Positions 45,696 through 58,875 of a stretch of 64,000 nt of DNA are shown in pieces (position 1 is the stretch's first letter; every line of letters begins with the position of its first letter). The DNA is taken from contig NW_026251415.1 in the NCBI RefSeq assembly GCF_025118155.1, positions 62,001 to 126,000 of the forward strand, written 5' to 3'. The notes beneath the pieces were generated by a model. The model was not told the DNA's origin and ran no database searches. It saw only the letters and a list, made by a program, of their open reading frames with translations. Position numbers and translations under genes: made by a program. Origin of the DNA: Cokeromyces recurvatus (Eukaryota > Mucoromycota > Mucoromycetes > Mucorales > Mucoraceae).

Positions 45696-48275
45696 GTATT
45701 TAATAAAAGAAAAGAAGGGATAACTATTAAAAAAAAGAAGTCAATATTAATTTATTATTATTGTTATCATTATTTTAGCTTACATTTAGAATTGACTGTT
45801 AAATAAAGAAATTGAATGTAAAAAAAAAAAAAATGATAAATGTGAATTGGAATATAAAATAAATATTTTTGTTGTCTTGGTGAATCAGAAAAGAAGGCAG
45901 CGGTATATACAAGGTATCGAGGTTATATATATAAAATATATTTATATTTATTCTTTTTTTTTAAAAAAAAAAAGAAAAAGAAAAGATAAAAGATAACTAT
46001 CAAAAAATGAATTAGCCATTGAAAAAAAAAAAAAAAAAAAAAAAAAAGTAGAAAGTCAAGATTACCTTTTTATTTTTTAAAAAAAATTAATTCTTTTAAT
46101 TATTAAGTTTAATGCAAAAGTTTAAAATTGATGTTAAGGTTAATTATGCTAATTTTATCGAGATGTCGTTTAAAAAAATAGCACTTCTTTTTTTTTTGTT
46201 ATGTGTGAATTATGATGAGAATGTAAAGGAAAAAGAGAAAAAAAAAAAAAATTACCAATGATAACGATAATGGATATAGTGAAAAAGGGTCTGAGTTCGT
46301 AAATTGTTTCTTTCTTATTCGTAGATTGTTGTTTTCTCAAGTCGCTTCCCTCGAAATTTTAAATTTAAAAAAATTAATTCGTTTTGCCAATAAAAATAAC
46401 TCGCTTTTGTGCTTTTTTTTTCCCTTGGTATTTTACCAGTATTTACTATATTGACTACGAAATATTCCAAATAATATTACAAAAAGTTTGCAAAACTATA
46501 GTGAAATTTCCTACAAAAGGTCTGAGGGGGAGGGAGGGAGAAACTACTTGAAAAAGTAAAGTATATTGGATTAGAAAAAATAAATAAATTAGTAAGCTGG
46601 CATTTTCTTTATTGCAATAGAATGATTCTCTTAACGGTGTAAACCTTTAAGTCTCTTTTTTTAAAAATAAAATAAAATAAAATAAAATAAAAAGAATCAA
46701 CCATATTTGTTGTGGTGCTTTTATTTCATTGTCTGCAAAAAAAATAGTTGGTCGACCCTGATCAGTCCATATCTCTGTTGAAACGAGAAACATGGTTTTT
46801 ACAGGCCATAACACTCTTATTCCAAAATATGCCATAATCATTGCAAATCAGTATATGATGAATATAGGTGTTATCTCCGGCTTTAAAATGCCTTCAATTT
46901 TGAGATAAGCAAGATTGGAAAATCTATTATATAAATGGTTAAGGAAATAAATAACATATAGTCATGTTTAATCAATTTACACTCGAAGTTCTGAATTCAT
47001 TTATATCTAAAAGCAAAGCCTCTCCACTCCACACTTTTCCCTCTTCTTCAAGCGTTTATAGACTCTTTCTGATATGTCGTGTCTATGTCTTCCAAAACAA
47101 ACATGACTTTTGTCTTTAAGTCAATCTCGAAAAAAAAAAAAAGACCAATGACATTTTTTGTTTGATCATTCTCGTTAAGTTGATTTTTGTGCTTTTTTTC
47201 TAAAAATGAATGATATGTCAGAACTATAATTCTTTTAAAAATTATACCTCAGTTCAACCGATTGATGAACAATTCCTGGATTTCTTTTATTAATCATTTT
47301 TTTTAATTTCTTCCAGGGGGTTTTTTTTCCTTGAACAATTTAGAAGAATATGTGTGCATTGATCAAGAGTTTGCTGTTTTCCGGGATAATTTTTTCCAGT
47401 TGATTGTTGCTGCTCCTCTAAAGCAATAAAAATCGAATAAATGATCAATATGGCTCATTATATATTGGAGATATTGGTTAGAAGATAAAGGAATATTTGT
47501 TCCAATATATCATTCATTCCTTGTTGCTTTAATTCATCTTTTTTTTCTTATTCTATTTGTTGAATAGAAATGATAATTCTATATACTTGATTGAATGAAC
47601 ATCCTATTTTATTTTACATATAAGCTTGATTTGATCTTTATTTGGCATACGCTTATATCAGAAAAGAGAGTTTATTATAGAGATATATTTAATATTTTCT
47701 AAAACTAGTTTGTGATATATCATGCAGGAAAATAAAATTGACGTGAAGCTTATTCAATAGAGAAATAGCTTAATATGTGTCTTTTTGTGGTAGTAATATC
47801 GTTTATTATTTATATCATATATGGATAAGCTTGAATATTATTATGTTCAAAACCTAAGCTAAATAAATGGTACTCCACAATTAAGTATATCTAATTAGAA
47901 TAGCTATATATAACATATAACAAATAATATGATCATCAACATCAGATCAGATTAATAATAACTACTGCTTATTATGTTATCAGAGTAATCTTAGAACGTT
48001 GTAGCAAATTCTAGCAAAAGGAAAACTATTAATTGTGTGAAGACATGGTGCCTGAAGAAACAAACTGTATCAAATAATATTGTACGCTGGTGTTTAATTC
48101 GGCTGAATCAAGGTTGTACCTTAGATATCAAATTTAGACTGGTTGTTATTATTATTTTCTTTGGATCAAACATTTCTAATATAGGATCAAGACATCGATA
48201 AAAGATGCTAGTTAAGAAACTATAAAGGGAGCTGGTTATTCTGAAAAAAAAAAGCGTGCCTTGATCAACTTTAGA
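45696..48275. other. Intergenic, no gene seen
   Basis: AT-rich, with A-runs (46021-46047), (AAAAT)n near 46663-46690 and many stop codons in all frames. The first 300 bp probably hold the promoter of the ankyrin gene. Confidence 0.5.
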
Positions 48276-49733
48276 ATGGAAACAGCAAGCAATACAGTGG
48301 AAGAAACGGATACAGTAAAACATAAAGTAAAAAAGTGTAAATGCGGCTCAACCACCCATATAAGAGTAAGCAGCAATACATGCCCCCCTAAAAAAGCAAA
48401 AAGAACCAACGCACGGCTCAGACGAGAAAAAAGAGATCTTCGTGATCAAATGCTCCTTGAAAAATATATGTAGAGACACTAAGCTCATTAATCAAATATC
48501 TCTCATCACGGTACGCACAACAAAAGTAATGTGGGCAGGATCATTGTTTATCAACTATCTTTTTTGAAGCTCTTAACGAAGGGTGAAGAAGTTCCGATTA
48601 TGAGTTAGAATGAAGTCTACTCCACCTTTACCGTCGTCACTGGTAAAGGCAAAAAGTCTCCCAGTTATATTCAACAATACTTTGTTGAGTTTTGCAATGA
48701 ATGTGAAACGGATGACACAACCCAAAAAGTACTAAAACCGAATCGGATCTATCAGATTTCTACTACAAGCTCTTTTTTGACTTTTCCAAACTGGGATTTC
48801 GCTCTTGAGAGAGTCTTTCACAAGGAAGAAAGCAGTTCAAGCAAGTCAATTCTTCAGTTGTATTGAAATATAAAAGTATTGGTTTGGTTTAATTAATTCA
48901 TTAATGTATAGAAACGTCGTACTTACTGATGGATATTCTATTTCTTTTCTTTTTTCTCGAGTGGTAAAGGAAAAAAAAAAAAGAAGTTTCTGTAGAGAAA
49001 CAACCAACCGACTTCCTTGAAGATATTGAAAACGGCTATACTGTCTGAGGGAGTAGACCCTGGTGTCAATACAATCTTCACCGCCGTAGATACATCTGGG
49101 AGGCAAGGGACAACCAGCTTAGACGAATATTACCATTTATGTGATTATAATGATGCAACGTTTATACGAAATCAGCATCAGAAGCAACACATGGCTTAAT
49201 ACTCAAAAATATCAAACCTGGGCTCATTGAAGACATTGAATATCAAAAATTTTATTAAAGCATGCAAAGAAAGACTCGCCTTATATGGTGATATTAAAAA
49301 GTATTATAACGAGAATAATTGGTAAGTGTTTAGACACTATAATAGTTTGCTTGTTTACTTACAAAAGAGAAACTTTATAGGAAGTCCAAACTGTAATTCC
49401 AATATTACATGAAGAAACAAAAAGGTGTGCATGAGATTTGCAAGAGGTTCGTCTATAACAGCAGCAAATATCATCAGAAGTCATCTACTGGTGTAAAGTC
49501 AGTTATCAATAATGTAAGCAAATTCTATCCACCTACCCCGACCGACCATAAAGAAAGGCCAGTAAAAACGATCATTGCTTTGGGCGATGGTGCATTTAAT
49601 ACTAGTTCACGAGTCAACAAGTCGTCACCGGTTATAACGATTACAAAAGCGTTGAAGAGGTATTGTGGACAGCAGTTAGAAGTAGTAATGGTTGATGAAT
49701 ACCTCTTTACATTTTTAAAGGTATGAATGATTT
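48276..49733 (+). pseudogene. Fanzor/TnpB-like RNA-guided nuclease remnant
   Basis: The first piece (48276-48473) has a Cys-His motif CKCGSTTHIRVSSNTCPPKK. About 48525-48870 continues with VMWAGSLFINYLF, then STFTVVTGKGKKSPSYIQQY. 49040-49330 gives EGVDPGVNTIFTAVDTSG (RuvC-I-like Asp), LDEYYHLCDYN and NFIKACKERLALYGDIKKYY, with one TAA after HMA. A GTAAGT...TATAG intron follows (about 49321-49379). The next exon has KKQKGVHEICKRF and KTIIALGDGAFN, and ends VVMVDEYLFTFLKV where family members have DEY-TS and CXXC. The order of motifs matches Mucorales Fanzor-like proteins as I know them. Stops, shifts and the missing zinc ribbon mark it as dead. Fanzor assignment is by pattern only. Confidence 0.6.
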
Positions 49734-49739
49734 CTTGTT

Positions 49740-51122
49740 GGAACTCTTCTAAAGCTAACTTTTTTTTATCTGAATTTCCTTTTTTATTTCATCCAAAAAA
49801 GGTAAGCAAATCATCTGAAAAGTAATTTTAATTCGTCTAAAAAAAAACTAACGTCATCTGAATTCAAAGTGTAAATAATGTGGATGAATCAATATAAAAA
49901 TAAAATTAGAAACTGAGATAAAATAAAATGTAAAAATAGACGCAAAGTTAGTCGTATTTAAACTGAGTAATTTTTCCTTTATTAATGATCCAGTCAAGGC
50001 AATTCTGATGTATGCTCCCAATTGGGATTTAAAAGGCTATATAAAAATAAATTTCCAAATTAGTTAAAAATGTAAGATTTCGTTCTTTGCATCTATTTCC
50101 CTTTTATATGAAAGCTTTTGCAGCCTAATATACTAGTAGCATACTTATCTAAAATGATGTAATAATTTAAAAGGGTTAATGATACAGATAACTTTGTTTC
50201 AGCGGTTATCATAAATATTATTATTAAAGTTATTAATTTATCTATATCAACTGTGAATACTTTTGACCTCATCTTCAATTCTCTTTGCAAAATAACTGCA
50301 GTATCAAATATATACTCTTAATATTAGTGGCGGTCCTATTCTTTATACTATCGCCAATTACCATAAGGAAAACTGCTTCTAAGGTCTTGAACTTGTATTT
50401 TCTCTACCTCGACTTTTTTTTTCACTACTACTAATATTACGTACTGAATACTAAGTATAACTGTATTTAGTTCTTTTCCCTCCTTTTGCTATGTCTTCCT
50501 CTTCACTTTCTGATCTTCCTTGTTTCTTTTCAATTTTTTGTTATATTTTTTGTTATATTTTTTGCTACTATTTATTATATTATCTTTAATTACTGTACAC
50601 TCAAAACCTTTTATCCTTCATTCCTCTTAGGAAAGTTTCAATATTCCTATGAAAATCTGAATCTTAAACTAATTTTAGCCTATTGCGACATCCATGGCAT
50701 AGAATTTTATATTTCAGTTACTTGAATATAGTCATATACTTCATTGGTACCTTGGCTAATTACTTAACTCTATACATCTACAGTTCACATATTAATTATA
50801 TTTGCTTGTATTGTATCAAGCTTTTTTTTTGTATCTACGCTGTCTCTCCCTCCCCCCCTCAAGTTACTATTTACTGTTAAAGACCTTTTATTCAACTTTT
50901 TGAATTAACTTCCTCATAAAGGGACTCAAGACCACTCAACTATTTATCTTTCTTTGGCTTGCCTACCGGGTTACTATGTATATATGCCGTTATTATTATT
51001 TTATCTCTGATACCAATTATTTAAATATCCATCCTAGCCCTATATCCCTAATATTGCCATTTCTAGTATTCCTCTCTCTTGTTTTTTTTTTGCCCTTGTT
51101 AAAAAAGGTTTTTAAATTGTTT

Positions 51123-51161
<39 letters not shown>

Positions 51162-52288
51162 CCGATTAGGACCGACAAAATATGATGAATTCATCAAGTA
51201 CCAAAAACTGTTTAAATATAGTGCTTGCCAAATATATAATTAAATGCTATGTAAAAGAAATTAAAATACTGAAAGTTTTGTACTCATTAATGACAAAAAA
51301 AATAGATTTTATACTTATGATACATCACTTTCTATATTTATATAACAAAATTTATGACTTATTTATATCTTCAAATTACCTGAAATTTAAGTTTGCGATG
51401 ATCTTTTCTTGAGATGTTCCTGAAACTTACTGCATGCAAAGAGGTAAAGCTTTAGAGCATTCTGAGTATTCTGAGTTTACATTAAAATATATATAATGAA
51501 AATGATTTTGGTTCCCAGTTGTTCTGTGGCCTGATAGAAGACAGCAAAAATATAAACTGAATTTTGTGACAAGAGAAGAGGTGGAGGAAGAAAAGATTAT
51601 TATTTTGCTATCTGTATCATTGTATTTTTTTCTTTAGATGTATAATTCTTCTTTTTTTCTTTTTTATTATTAATATTATTATAAACATTTCTAGCAGGAA
51701 TATGTATAGATACATGTATTATATATAAGATTGATTATTTCGGGTTAAACATTTTATCGTTAGTATATTAATCAGTAGTTTTTATATGCTTTGTTATATA
51801 TTGTTGTTATTCAAAGTTTCACAGCAGTATATAGTCCCATCGCTATTTTCTATTCTGAATGATATATATGCCTTTATTTCTTTATAATACGTAACGGAAT
51901 TATTTATAATATATGTTTTAGATTGCTTTTAGCAAAGAGGTTTAATAATAGCCTGCTTTACTATATACAAATCTATTAGTTAGTTAGTTTTTTTTTAACA
52001 TTATGTTAATAATATAACACTTTACAGATACGTATAAAATGTCCAAACTTCGGCTTTATATTAAGTTATCAATAGCTATAAGTATTTACATTTATTATGC
52101 TTATTCATAAGTACTCTATGGATTATAATAAAAAAAAAGGCTACTATAAAATATGCATATTTATAAAGAGAAAGTATGAACTTAACAAAAAAAAAAGAGA
52201 GATATACAATTGTGTTCAGTAACAAATAACGGAGGAGGGGGGATATATAAATAAATGTCTGCTTTTAAAGAAATAATAATAATAATAA
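49740..52288. other. Intergenic, possible small non-autonomous element
   Basis: No gene recognised. TTAGTGGCGGTCCTATT (near 50325-50341) and AATCCGATTAGGACCGAC (51159-51176) are imperfect inverted repeats that could bound an ~850-bp element ending after a 34-nt T-run (51125-51158). The evidence is weak. The rest is AT-rich with homopolymers. Confidence 0.25.
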
Positions 52289-52618
52289 TTAATAATGAGA
52301 AAGAGAAGGTAAATGAGGGTTATATTCTTTGTCATTTTTCGGTAATTTTTTGCCTTGAAGATTCTGTAATTGGTACCATACTTGATATTCTTTTAATTTC
52401 GTTTTTGTTTCTTCACGCTGACGTCTATATTCTTCAGTTCTACATAATTGAATGAGTTGTGCCATATCTGATTGAGAATCAAATTGAGCCAAGAGCTGGT
52501 CCCAATAATTCTTATTTTGGTGATATATTTTGGATGATTTCATTGGAGATAAATCTTGACCTTCATCACTAATGTCAGATGAAAAGCTTAATCTTCTTGA
52601 ATTATATTTTCTGTCCAT
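52289..52618 (-). CDS. Small hypothetical protein, single exon
   Basis: 109 codons starting MDRKYNSRRLSFSSDISDEG. A Ser-rich N-terminus is followed by SSKIYHQNKNYWDQLLAQFD and a charged predicted helix (QLIQLCRTEEYRRQREETKT). Composition and codon use look coding, unlike the surrounding short frames. RRLSFS resembles a basophilic kinase site. No family was recognised. It may be a small fungal protein conserved among relatives. Confidence 0.5.
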   Translation of the reverse strand: MDRKYNSRRLSFSSDISDEGQDLSPMKSSKIYHQNKNYWDQLLAQFDSQSDMAQLIQLCRTEEYRRQREETKTKLKEYQVWYQLQNLQGKKLPKNDKEYNPHLPSLSHY

Positions 52619-52775
52619 AATATTATTTTGGCTTGGCTAAAGTATAGTTTTTTTTTGGAGGGGTAATTTAAATACTTTAAAGATTGGTATATGGTATTTA
52701 CAAAATGGATTTTAAAAGTGAAAAAGTAAAGAAAGTAAAATCAAAAAACAAACAGCTCTTTTATATTAGTTCTTT

Positions 52776-52780
<5 letters not shown>

Positions 52781-52813
<33 letters not shown>
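52781..52813. repeat. Poly(A) run of 33 nt
   Basis: Homopolymer about 160 bp upstream of the small minus-strand gene. Confidence 0.9.
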
Positions 52814-52815
<2 letters not shown>

Positions 52816-53271
52816 CCAGGGGCGATGATAGAACTAAAACAGGCTAAACCCTTAATTTTCCGTCTAAAAACATACAATTAATTTTTTTAAACAAGATTGC
52901 GTATCTTATCGATATGAACACAAAAAAATTCAGGGTTGATCATAATATTATATAATAGCTTATTTTAACGTACATACGATATCAAAATAAACATGTTTTT
53001 TAATTTTTGTTTTTTTTTTTCTTTTTTTTTTTCATTACTTGTTTTTTTTTTCAATTATCAATATTAATAGGTATACACATAATATAATAATCATGAATTA
53101 AATATTATATCTATATTTTACAGCTTCTATTTTACAAGAATATTCCATTGATATTTCGCATCTAGACTATTTATTCTGCTGATTTAAAAAATCCCGTGAT
53201 TTCCCGTCAAATTCAATTAAATATAATATTTATTTGGAATAGCAAAATTTTCCTTATCTTTTTTTTTATTC

Positions 53272-53313
53272 TATTTTATTTTATTTTTATTTTTATTTTT
53301 ATTTTTATTTTTA

Positions 53314-53344
<31 letters not shown>

Positions 53345-53382
53345 TTTATTTTTATTTTTATTTTTTTTTTTTTTTTTTTTTT
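53272..53382. repeat. (TTTTA/TTTTTA)n simple repeat
   Basis: About 15 iterations of a five- to six-base T-rich unit ending in a T-run. It is bounded by non-repetitive AT-rich sequence. Confidence 0.9.
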
Positions 53383-53579
53383 TTGGGAAAATATGTTTAA
53401 CAGCATTTTCCCGATTGTTTTTGTGGAAAAATCTTGGACAGAAATCTTTACTTGCATAATATAAATTTATTGCTATAGTGATAAATGCAGCCCACTATTT
53501 TAAATTATATAAAGTCTGGCTATTTATTTGATTATTGAAATTATATCGTACTGTAAAAGTTTTAAGTGTTGTATTATTA

Positions 53580-55133
53580 TTATTTTTTTTTTTTTTAGCA
53601 AAGAAATGTGCACTTTAAAGCTGATTTCAGGTTATTGACTACAAAAGAAGCATATCAAGAGCAAGAGGGATGAGTTATGATACAGAAAAAAAAAACTGTT
53701 ACTCAAGAAGAAGTCATAGCTCAAAATAATGATAACTTAAATCCTCGCCCTTCCAAAAGAAGAAAACTTTACCTAAAGAAAGTAAAGAGGCTTGATTTTA
53801 AAACGATTGTTAAGTATTATTAAATATGAAGCTAAAAAAAAACAAGTACTTCTTCTATACAAGCATGTACTTAATATAGCCAACAATATTAATGATAAAC
53901 AGATGTTGGATTTGACAAAACTAAAAACAATACTTTCCAGATATAAGGGCATAATTGACTCAATTTTGATTGCAGTTACATTATCGATTGACTATTTTTG
54001 AGTACAAAAATATCTGAATGTACCAATAAATTCAGCCTCAATGCCACAATTTAAGTTTTCAAGTTGAATTATCGTTCATAAAATTGGCAGTTATAAAACT
54101 GTATGTGTTTCAAATTGAAAATACTTACTGTTTAATTGACGCATTTAATTGTTTAGATGCTTATTGTATCATGAATAGTTACTTGAGAGAGAATGCAATG
54201 AAGACTGATATCGTGTAAATGCCTATGGTAATATTTTTGATATTACTTTTTAACTCAAAACATAAATATAAAATAAAAAAGGTAAAAAACGGATTACTTA
54301 GTCCTTTCATGACGTTTTTATTAAGCCCAAGTTTTATAGATTAGAAAATTATTCACAAACTATCAAGGTGTTGAAAGCAAATGGCTTAGTAGATATAGAA
54401 GAAAAGATTATTCAATTTGAATTTCATATTTACTAACTTGACTGGGATCCAGGATGTTGTTCTTTTGCGAGGATAAGCCTACTATCAAAGTGTCAAAAGA
54501 AAGACAATAATAAAGCTGAATGTTCCGCTACTGATCTACCCTTTTTCCTTGTCAAGAATGTACCCAGTATTTATGCTTTTTATCATGTTATCTTAACAAA
54601 CTAAATCTGCAGATAGAAGGTGCTAAACTTGTAAATAGAACAATAAACCATGTTTGCCTTATAGATACAACCATCCCTCAATCTGATAATAATAGCAATG
54701 AGATATCCGAATATTTGACCGTTGTTGATTTGTTTGATTATAGATATGAAATGTTGTTTAATTTATCTATAATATACTAATAACTGTTTACTTTTCTATG
54801 GAAGATGTTTACTTGGAATTTTGAGGTTATCCAGATAATGAGACAAATTGCATAGCAAGACAATATGGCATCTTTGTCAAAGCCAGTTATGTCAAAGATC
54901 TGCTACAGAGAAGATTCTCCTTTGTCAGAAGGGAGCAGTATCACCACTACAACCTCATCATCTTCCTCCATAAGACTGGATTAGGAAAAGGACAAAAAAA
55001 TTAAGAATAATAAAAAACATTGAGACCAGCCTTATGGAGTTTGCCAAAAGACTGATTAATGGTATGTATCTTCCTCTTAGGAAAATATTGTCTTTGGTGA
55101 GCATCCCGAATAGGGTCATGATTTTTTTTCTTT

Positions 55134-55135
<2 letters not shown>
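53580..55135. other. Region with decayed ORF fragments, no clear gene
   Basis: Plus-strand fragments include 53678-53820 (MIQKKKTVTQEEVIAQNNDN, then PSKRRKLYLKKVKR), 53792-54001 and a stretch near 54800-55000 with CIARQYGIFVKASYVKDLLQ. Stops and shifts separate them. They may be one degenerate gene or mobile element. I do not recognise it. A T-run of about 39 nt follows at 55136-55174. Confidence 0.3.
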
Positions 55136-55174
<39 letters not shown>

Positions 55175-55290
55175 CGTTTGAATAAATTGAATTATCGTAA
55201 ATAAAAAGTCCAAAAAAAAAATATATATATGAGACCAGACTTTACCCTTTTTTTTTCTTTTTTATTAATTTTTTTAATCTATTTACAATA

Positions 55291-58200
55291 ATGTCTTCAA
55301 TTGATCGAACAGTTTATTCACCTGGTCATGAAGGACGAATTTATGAATCAACTGCTAATGCTTCTCGATGGACTATTGATACCTTAGAAAATCGTTACAC
55401 TCGTATAAGTGTAATAAAAAGCTTTACATGTAAAGTTCACATTTAAAATTAAGATCTTTATTTTCTATACTTTAATAGTCAGCTAGAAGAAGTATTTTAA
55501 AAGGTTCGCAAACACCTCTAAGATATAATTCACCATTATTTCAATATGAAAGAGAGTAAAAATTAGTGAATTTGTTTGTAGTTTTTTTTTCACCTAATCA
55601 ATATTTTATAGAAAAAAACGTGCACGTTTAGTTCAAAGAAGAGTTAGTTTTGCTCCAGATGCTCAAATAAGGTAATTAATAATAAGATCAACGGATTTCT
55701 TCTTGTATGATGTATAATGAGATCATCTAATGCTAACATTTTAACTTGATCACATCAAAAATTAAAAAAAAAAGAATGTTTATGGAAGGGGATTCGCCTG
55801 ACCTTAGTAACAGAAGCGTCCCTAATCTTATTGAAGAAACAGAACCAACTATAATGATGAATAATGCTTTTGGATCACCTTTCTTTGAACATCAACAAAG
55901 GTTAGACTATAAAATTTGACAACAACAAAAAAATTGCAAGCATTAAAAATTGTTCTTTATAAATATTTATATAAATATATGTATAGCCCTTTATTGAATG
56001 AATTATTTGAGTCTCCTTCAGAACGTAGAAAAAGGTAATAAGTGTATAAAAACTTGATTTTTTTTGTACTAATATAGTTGCATTAAGAAGACCTGATTTA
56101 TTTGGAAGTCCAACACCTAGAAGTTCATTCATCAAAAGCTCAGCTACCAGAAATCTAACTATGAGTAGTCAAAGAAGAATTGACGAACAACGTTCGAATT
56201 CACTTGATGAAACGTCGGATGAAAATAATCAAGAAACTGATTTGACAGAATACTTGTCTAACAAATATCAAAATGGCCCAATAAATATATTTGATGACGA
56301 GGATGATGAGGACGAAGACATAAAGAACACTACTATACCTGAAGGAGATAAACGAGAAGATAAAAAATAAAAGAAGTCGAAAGCAAGGAGATCGACTTTC
56401 AACCTGCAGAAAAAGAAAAACACGATGTAGATTTAGTGTCTGTAAAGCAAGACATAGTCATAGAAAATCAATTGATGGACGAAGAAGAAGAATCAACTGA
56501 TAGTATGTTAATTACACAAACTATAGATGAAACATCATTACTGTCAATGTCGCCCCCCGTATCTCCATTACTAGTTGAAACAAATAAATATGATCAAAAT
56601 CAGCGTATGAATAGTCTTAATATTGAAGATAGAATTCGTAACGATATAGAAGATACTAAGGAATTAGAAGAATCAAAATCAATAGGTGGAGAGGACTCTA
56701 TGCAAATTACACAAGAGATGTCTAACCAAAATATGATTTTTCAACATGAACAAGTATTACAAGACGAGAATGAAGATTTACAGTCAGTTTATCTTTCTCC
56801 TATACCTGAAACTCATATAAACACAGAACCAGATCAAACCATATTCTCTAGTGGTAAAGATGAAGGTAATAAATTAATTATTTTTGTAATTTTTCCTTTA
56901 TGTAACTTGTTACTCTTTTAAACAGATATAGTTCAAGAAGAACTTTCAAAGATACATGAATCAGCTATAGAGACTGTAATTTTTTTTTTTTTTTTTGAAA
57001 GAAAAAATAACAAATATGAATATTTACATGTATATTAGCAGTTAATGAATGAAGTAAATGAAAATAATATACCGCTATCAGACTTTTTATCGTATGTTGG
57101 TATTTCGTTTCCTGAAGAAGTTCCAATTAAGAGTTTAAGACGTCGATCTGGTTATGATATTAATTATGGTGAGCTTTATTCATGTGTTATTAGTCTTACC
57201 CTGACATTTATTTTGTTCTCTTTTAGAAGAACCAGCAACAATTTTAGAACAGACAATAGCAGCGGCATCAATTTTACCTCAGGTTGAAGTATTTCAATTA
57301 GCATGTAAACAGCTAACTACCTTAATTGAAAATTGCAAGCAAAAAATTCAAGATCTTCGTGAAGACATAAATAAGAGGAATTTAAAATTATTTCATGAGT
57401 ATGCAGAGGGAGAGATACCTTTTCGATCTGAAATAGAACTAGGCTTATCCTCATATAAAGCTTATGCACGTTTACAAGCATTATGTGATTCTTATCATCG
57501 ATGGGTTACTATTTTAGAAGAGTTAAGGTCTACTTTGAAAACGAACCAAGAAAAACTTTTAGAAAATGAGCAACTCATTACAAAAGCTGAAGAACATATA
57601 AAAGAAAAACTGCAAGATACTGAAGCATATAAAATTGAATTACAAAAAATAGTTGATGAGGCACATAGTAAGGAGAGGGAATATAACTTGACAGATCATC
57701 AACAGCTAGAAAAGCTAGAAAACGAAATTGATCAGCAGAAGTAGGTTGAAAAAGAAAAGTTATAGATGAAATAATATTGACTATTTGTGTGTTTTTTTTT
57801 GTCTTTACATATTAGACATTCTATTCAAGCATTTACTGAAAAGGCAGAAAAGTTAGAAAAAGATGATATTGAATTATCTGAAAAGATAGTTAGTTTAGAA
57901 AAAAATAAAACTGAATTACAAGAGGTAAAAAAAAGAGAGAAAAAAAAAGCTATTTTGTCTTTAAATCTTATTTCATTTTCATTTAGATTATTGAAAAAGC
58001 TGAAGATATTATTGCAAAAAATAAAGTTATTACTTTAAAAGAGCTTGCAGATGCTTCACAAGCTTTTAATAGATGTTCGAAGCTTTATAGTTGGAAATTT
58101 GAAAAAATAAAAGAGGATTTTGTCAAAGTCTGCATAAATCAAGATATTTCAATTATTATTGATGATAAGAAGCTGAAAAATAAAGTTGATAATGCTATTC

Positions 58201-58791
58201 TTATCCATACAAGAGATGACTTGGAAGAAGACTTTGGCCCATTAGTTAAATTATTGCATGGATTAAAAACAATTATAAAGGATAAATGGGATATCAATGA
58301 GGTAAATAAATAAATAAGATTGGAATCTTTTCTTATAATCTTAAATATATTTTTTCGTTAGATTACTCAGGATATTTCCATTTATTGGAACCGAATAAAA
58401 ATGATACAGTATGAATTGCGAATTATACAGAGAAGATTTTGGGTGGAAATACATTCACTAGACAATAACCAGCTAGAAGGCGCTGGCTTTTCCTGTAAAA
58501 TTTGTGTTTTCAATAATGAGAAGCAAGTAAAATTTACGATCTCATTTAATATTGAGCCAAATGATATTTTATACTATCCTGACATCAACTTATCTTCATT
58601 TGATCTTTACTTACATCATGGAGAAATATCGTAAGTTTTTATACTTTTACATATTTTTACTAGCAATTAAAAAAAAAAAAAATAGGTACGAACAATTAAG
58701 GACACTTGTAGTAGAAGGTATATCCGAAACAGGCTTTGAGACTTTAGCTGATACAATAGAAAACGTGCTTACACAAATTCCAATACCATAA
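55291..58791 (+). CDS. Kinetochore scaffold Spc7/KNL1
   Basis: Exons 55291-55410, 55479-55555, 55612-55671, 55775-55900, 55987-56034, 56088-56865, 56926-56975, 57039-57168, 57227-57740, 57816-57924, 57987-58301, 58362-58630 and 58686-58791. The N-terminus has RRSILKGSQTP and RRVSFAPDAQIR, the RVSF type PP1-docking site. MELT-like motifs: TDSMLITQTIDE and EDSMQITQEMS. IPLSDFLSYVGISFPEEVP is the conserved segment before the coiled coil (about 57270-58010). The C-terminus (IQRRFWVEIHSLDNNQLEGA to TQIPIP) is the tandem-RWD-like region that binds Mis12. It recruits Bub1/Bub3 when the MELTs are phosphorylated. One base is missing in the A6 run near 56362-56367, which shifts frame inside exon 6. In an essential gene this suggests a sequencing error. 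The stop codon is 85 bp from the next gene's stop. Confidence 0.87.
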
Positions 58792-58875
58792 TAATAATAA
58801 TAATAATAATAATTATAATTATAAAAAAAAACTTTACTATTAATTGTTATAACGAATATGATTGAATAGGATTGA

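Noticed and set aside
53196..53459. Phe/Ile-rich plus-strand frame
   Set aside because: Translation of the (TTTTA)n simple repeat; no gene features.
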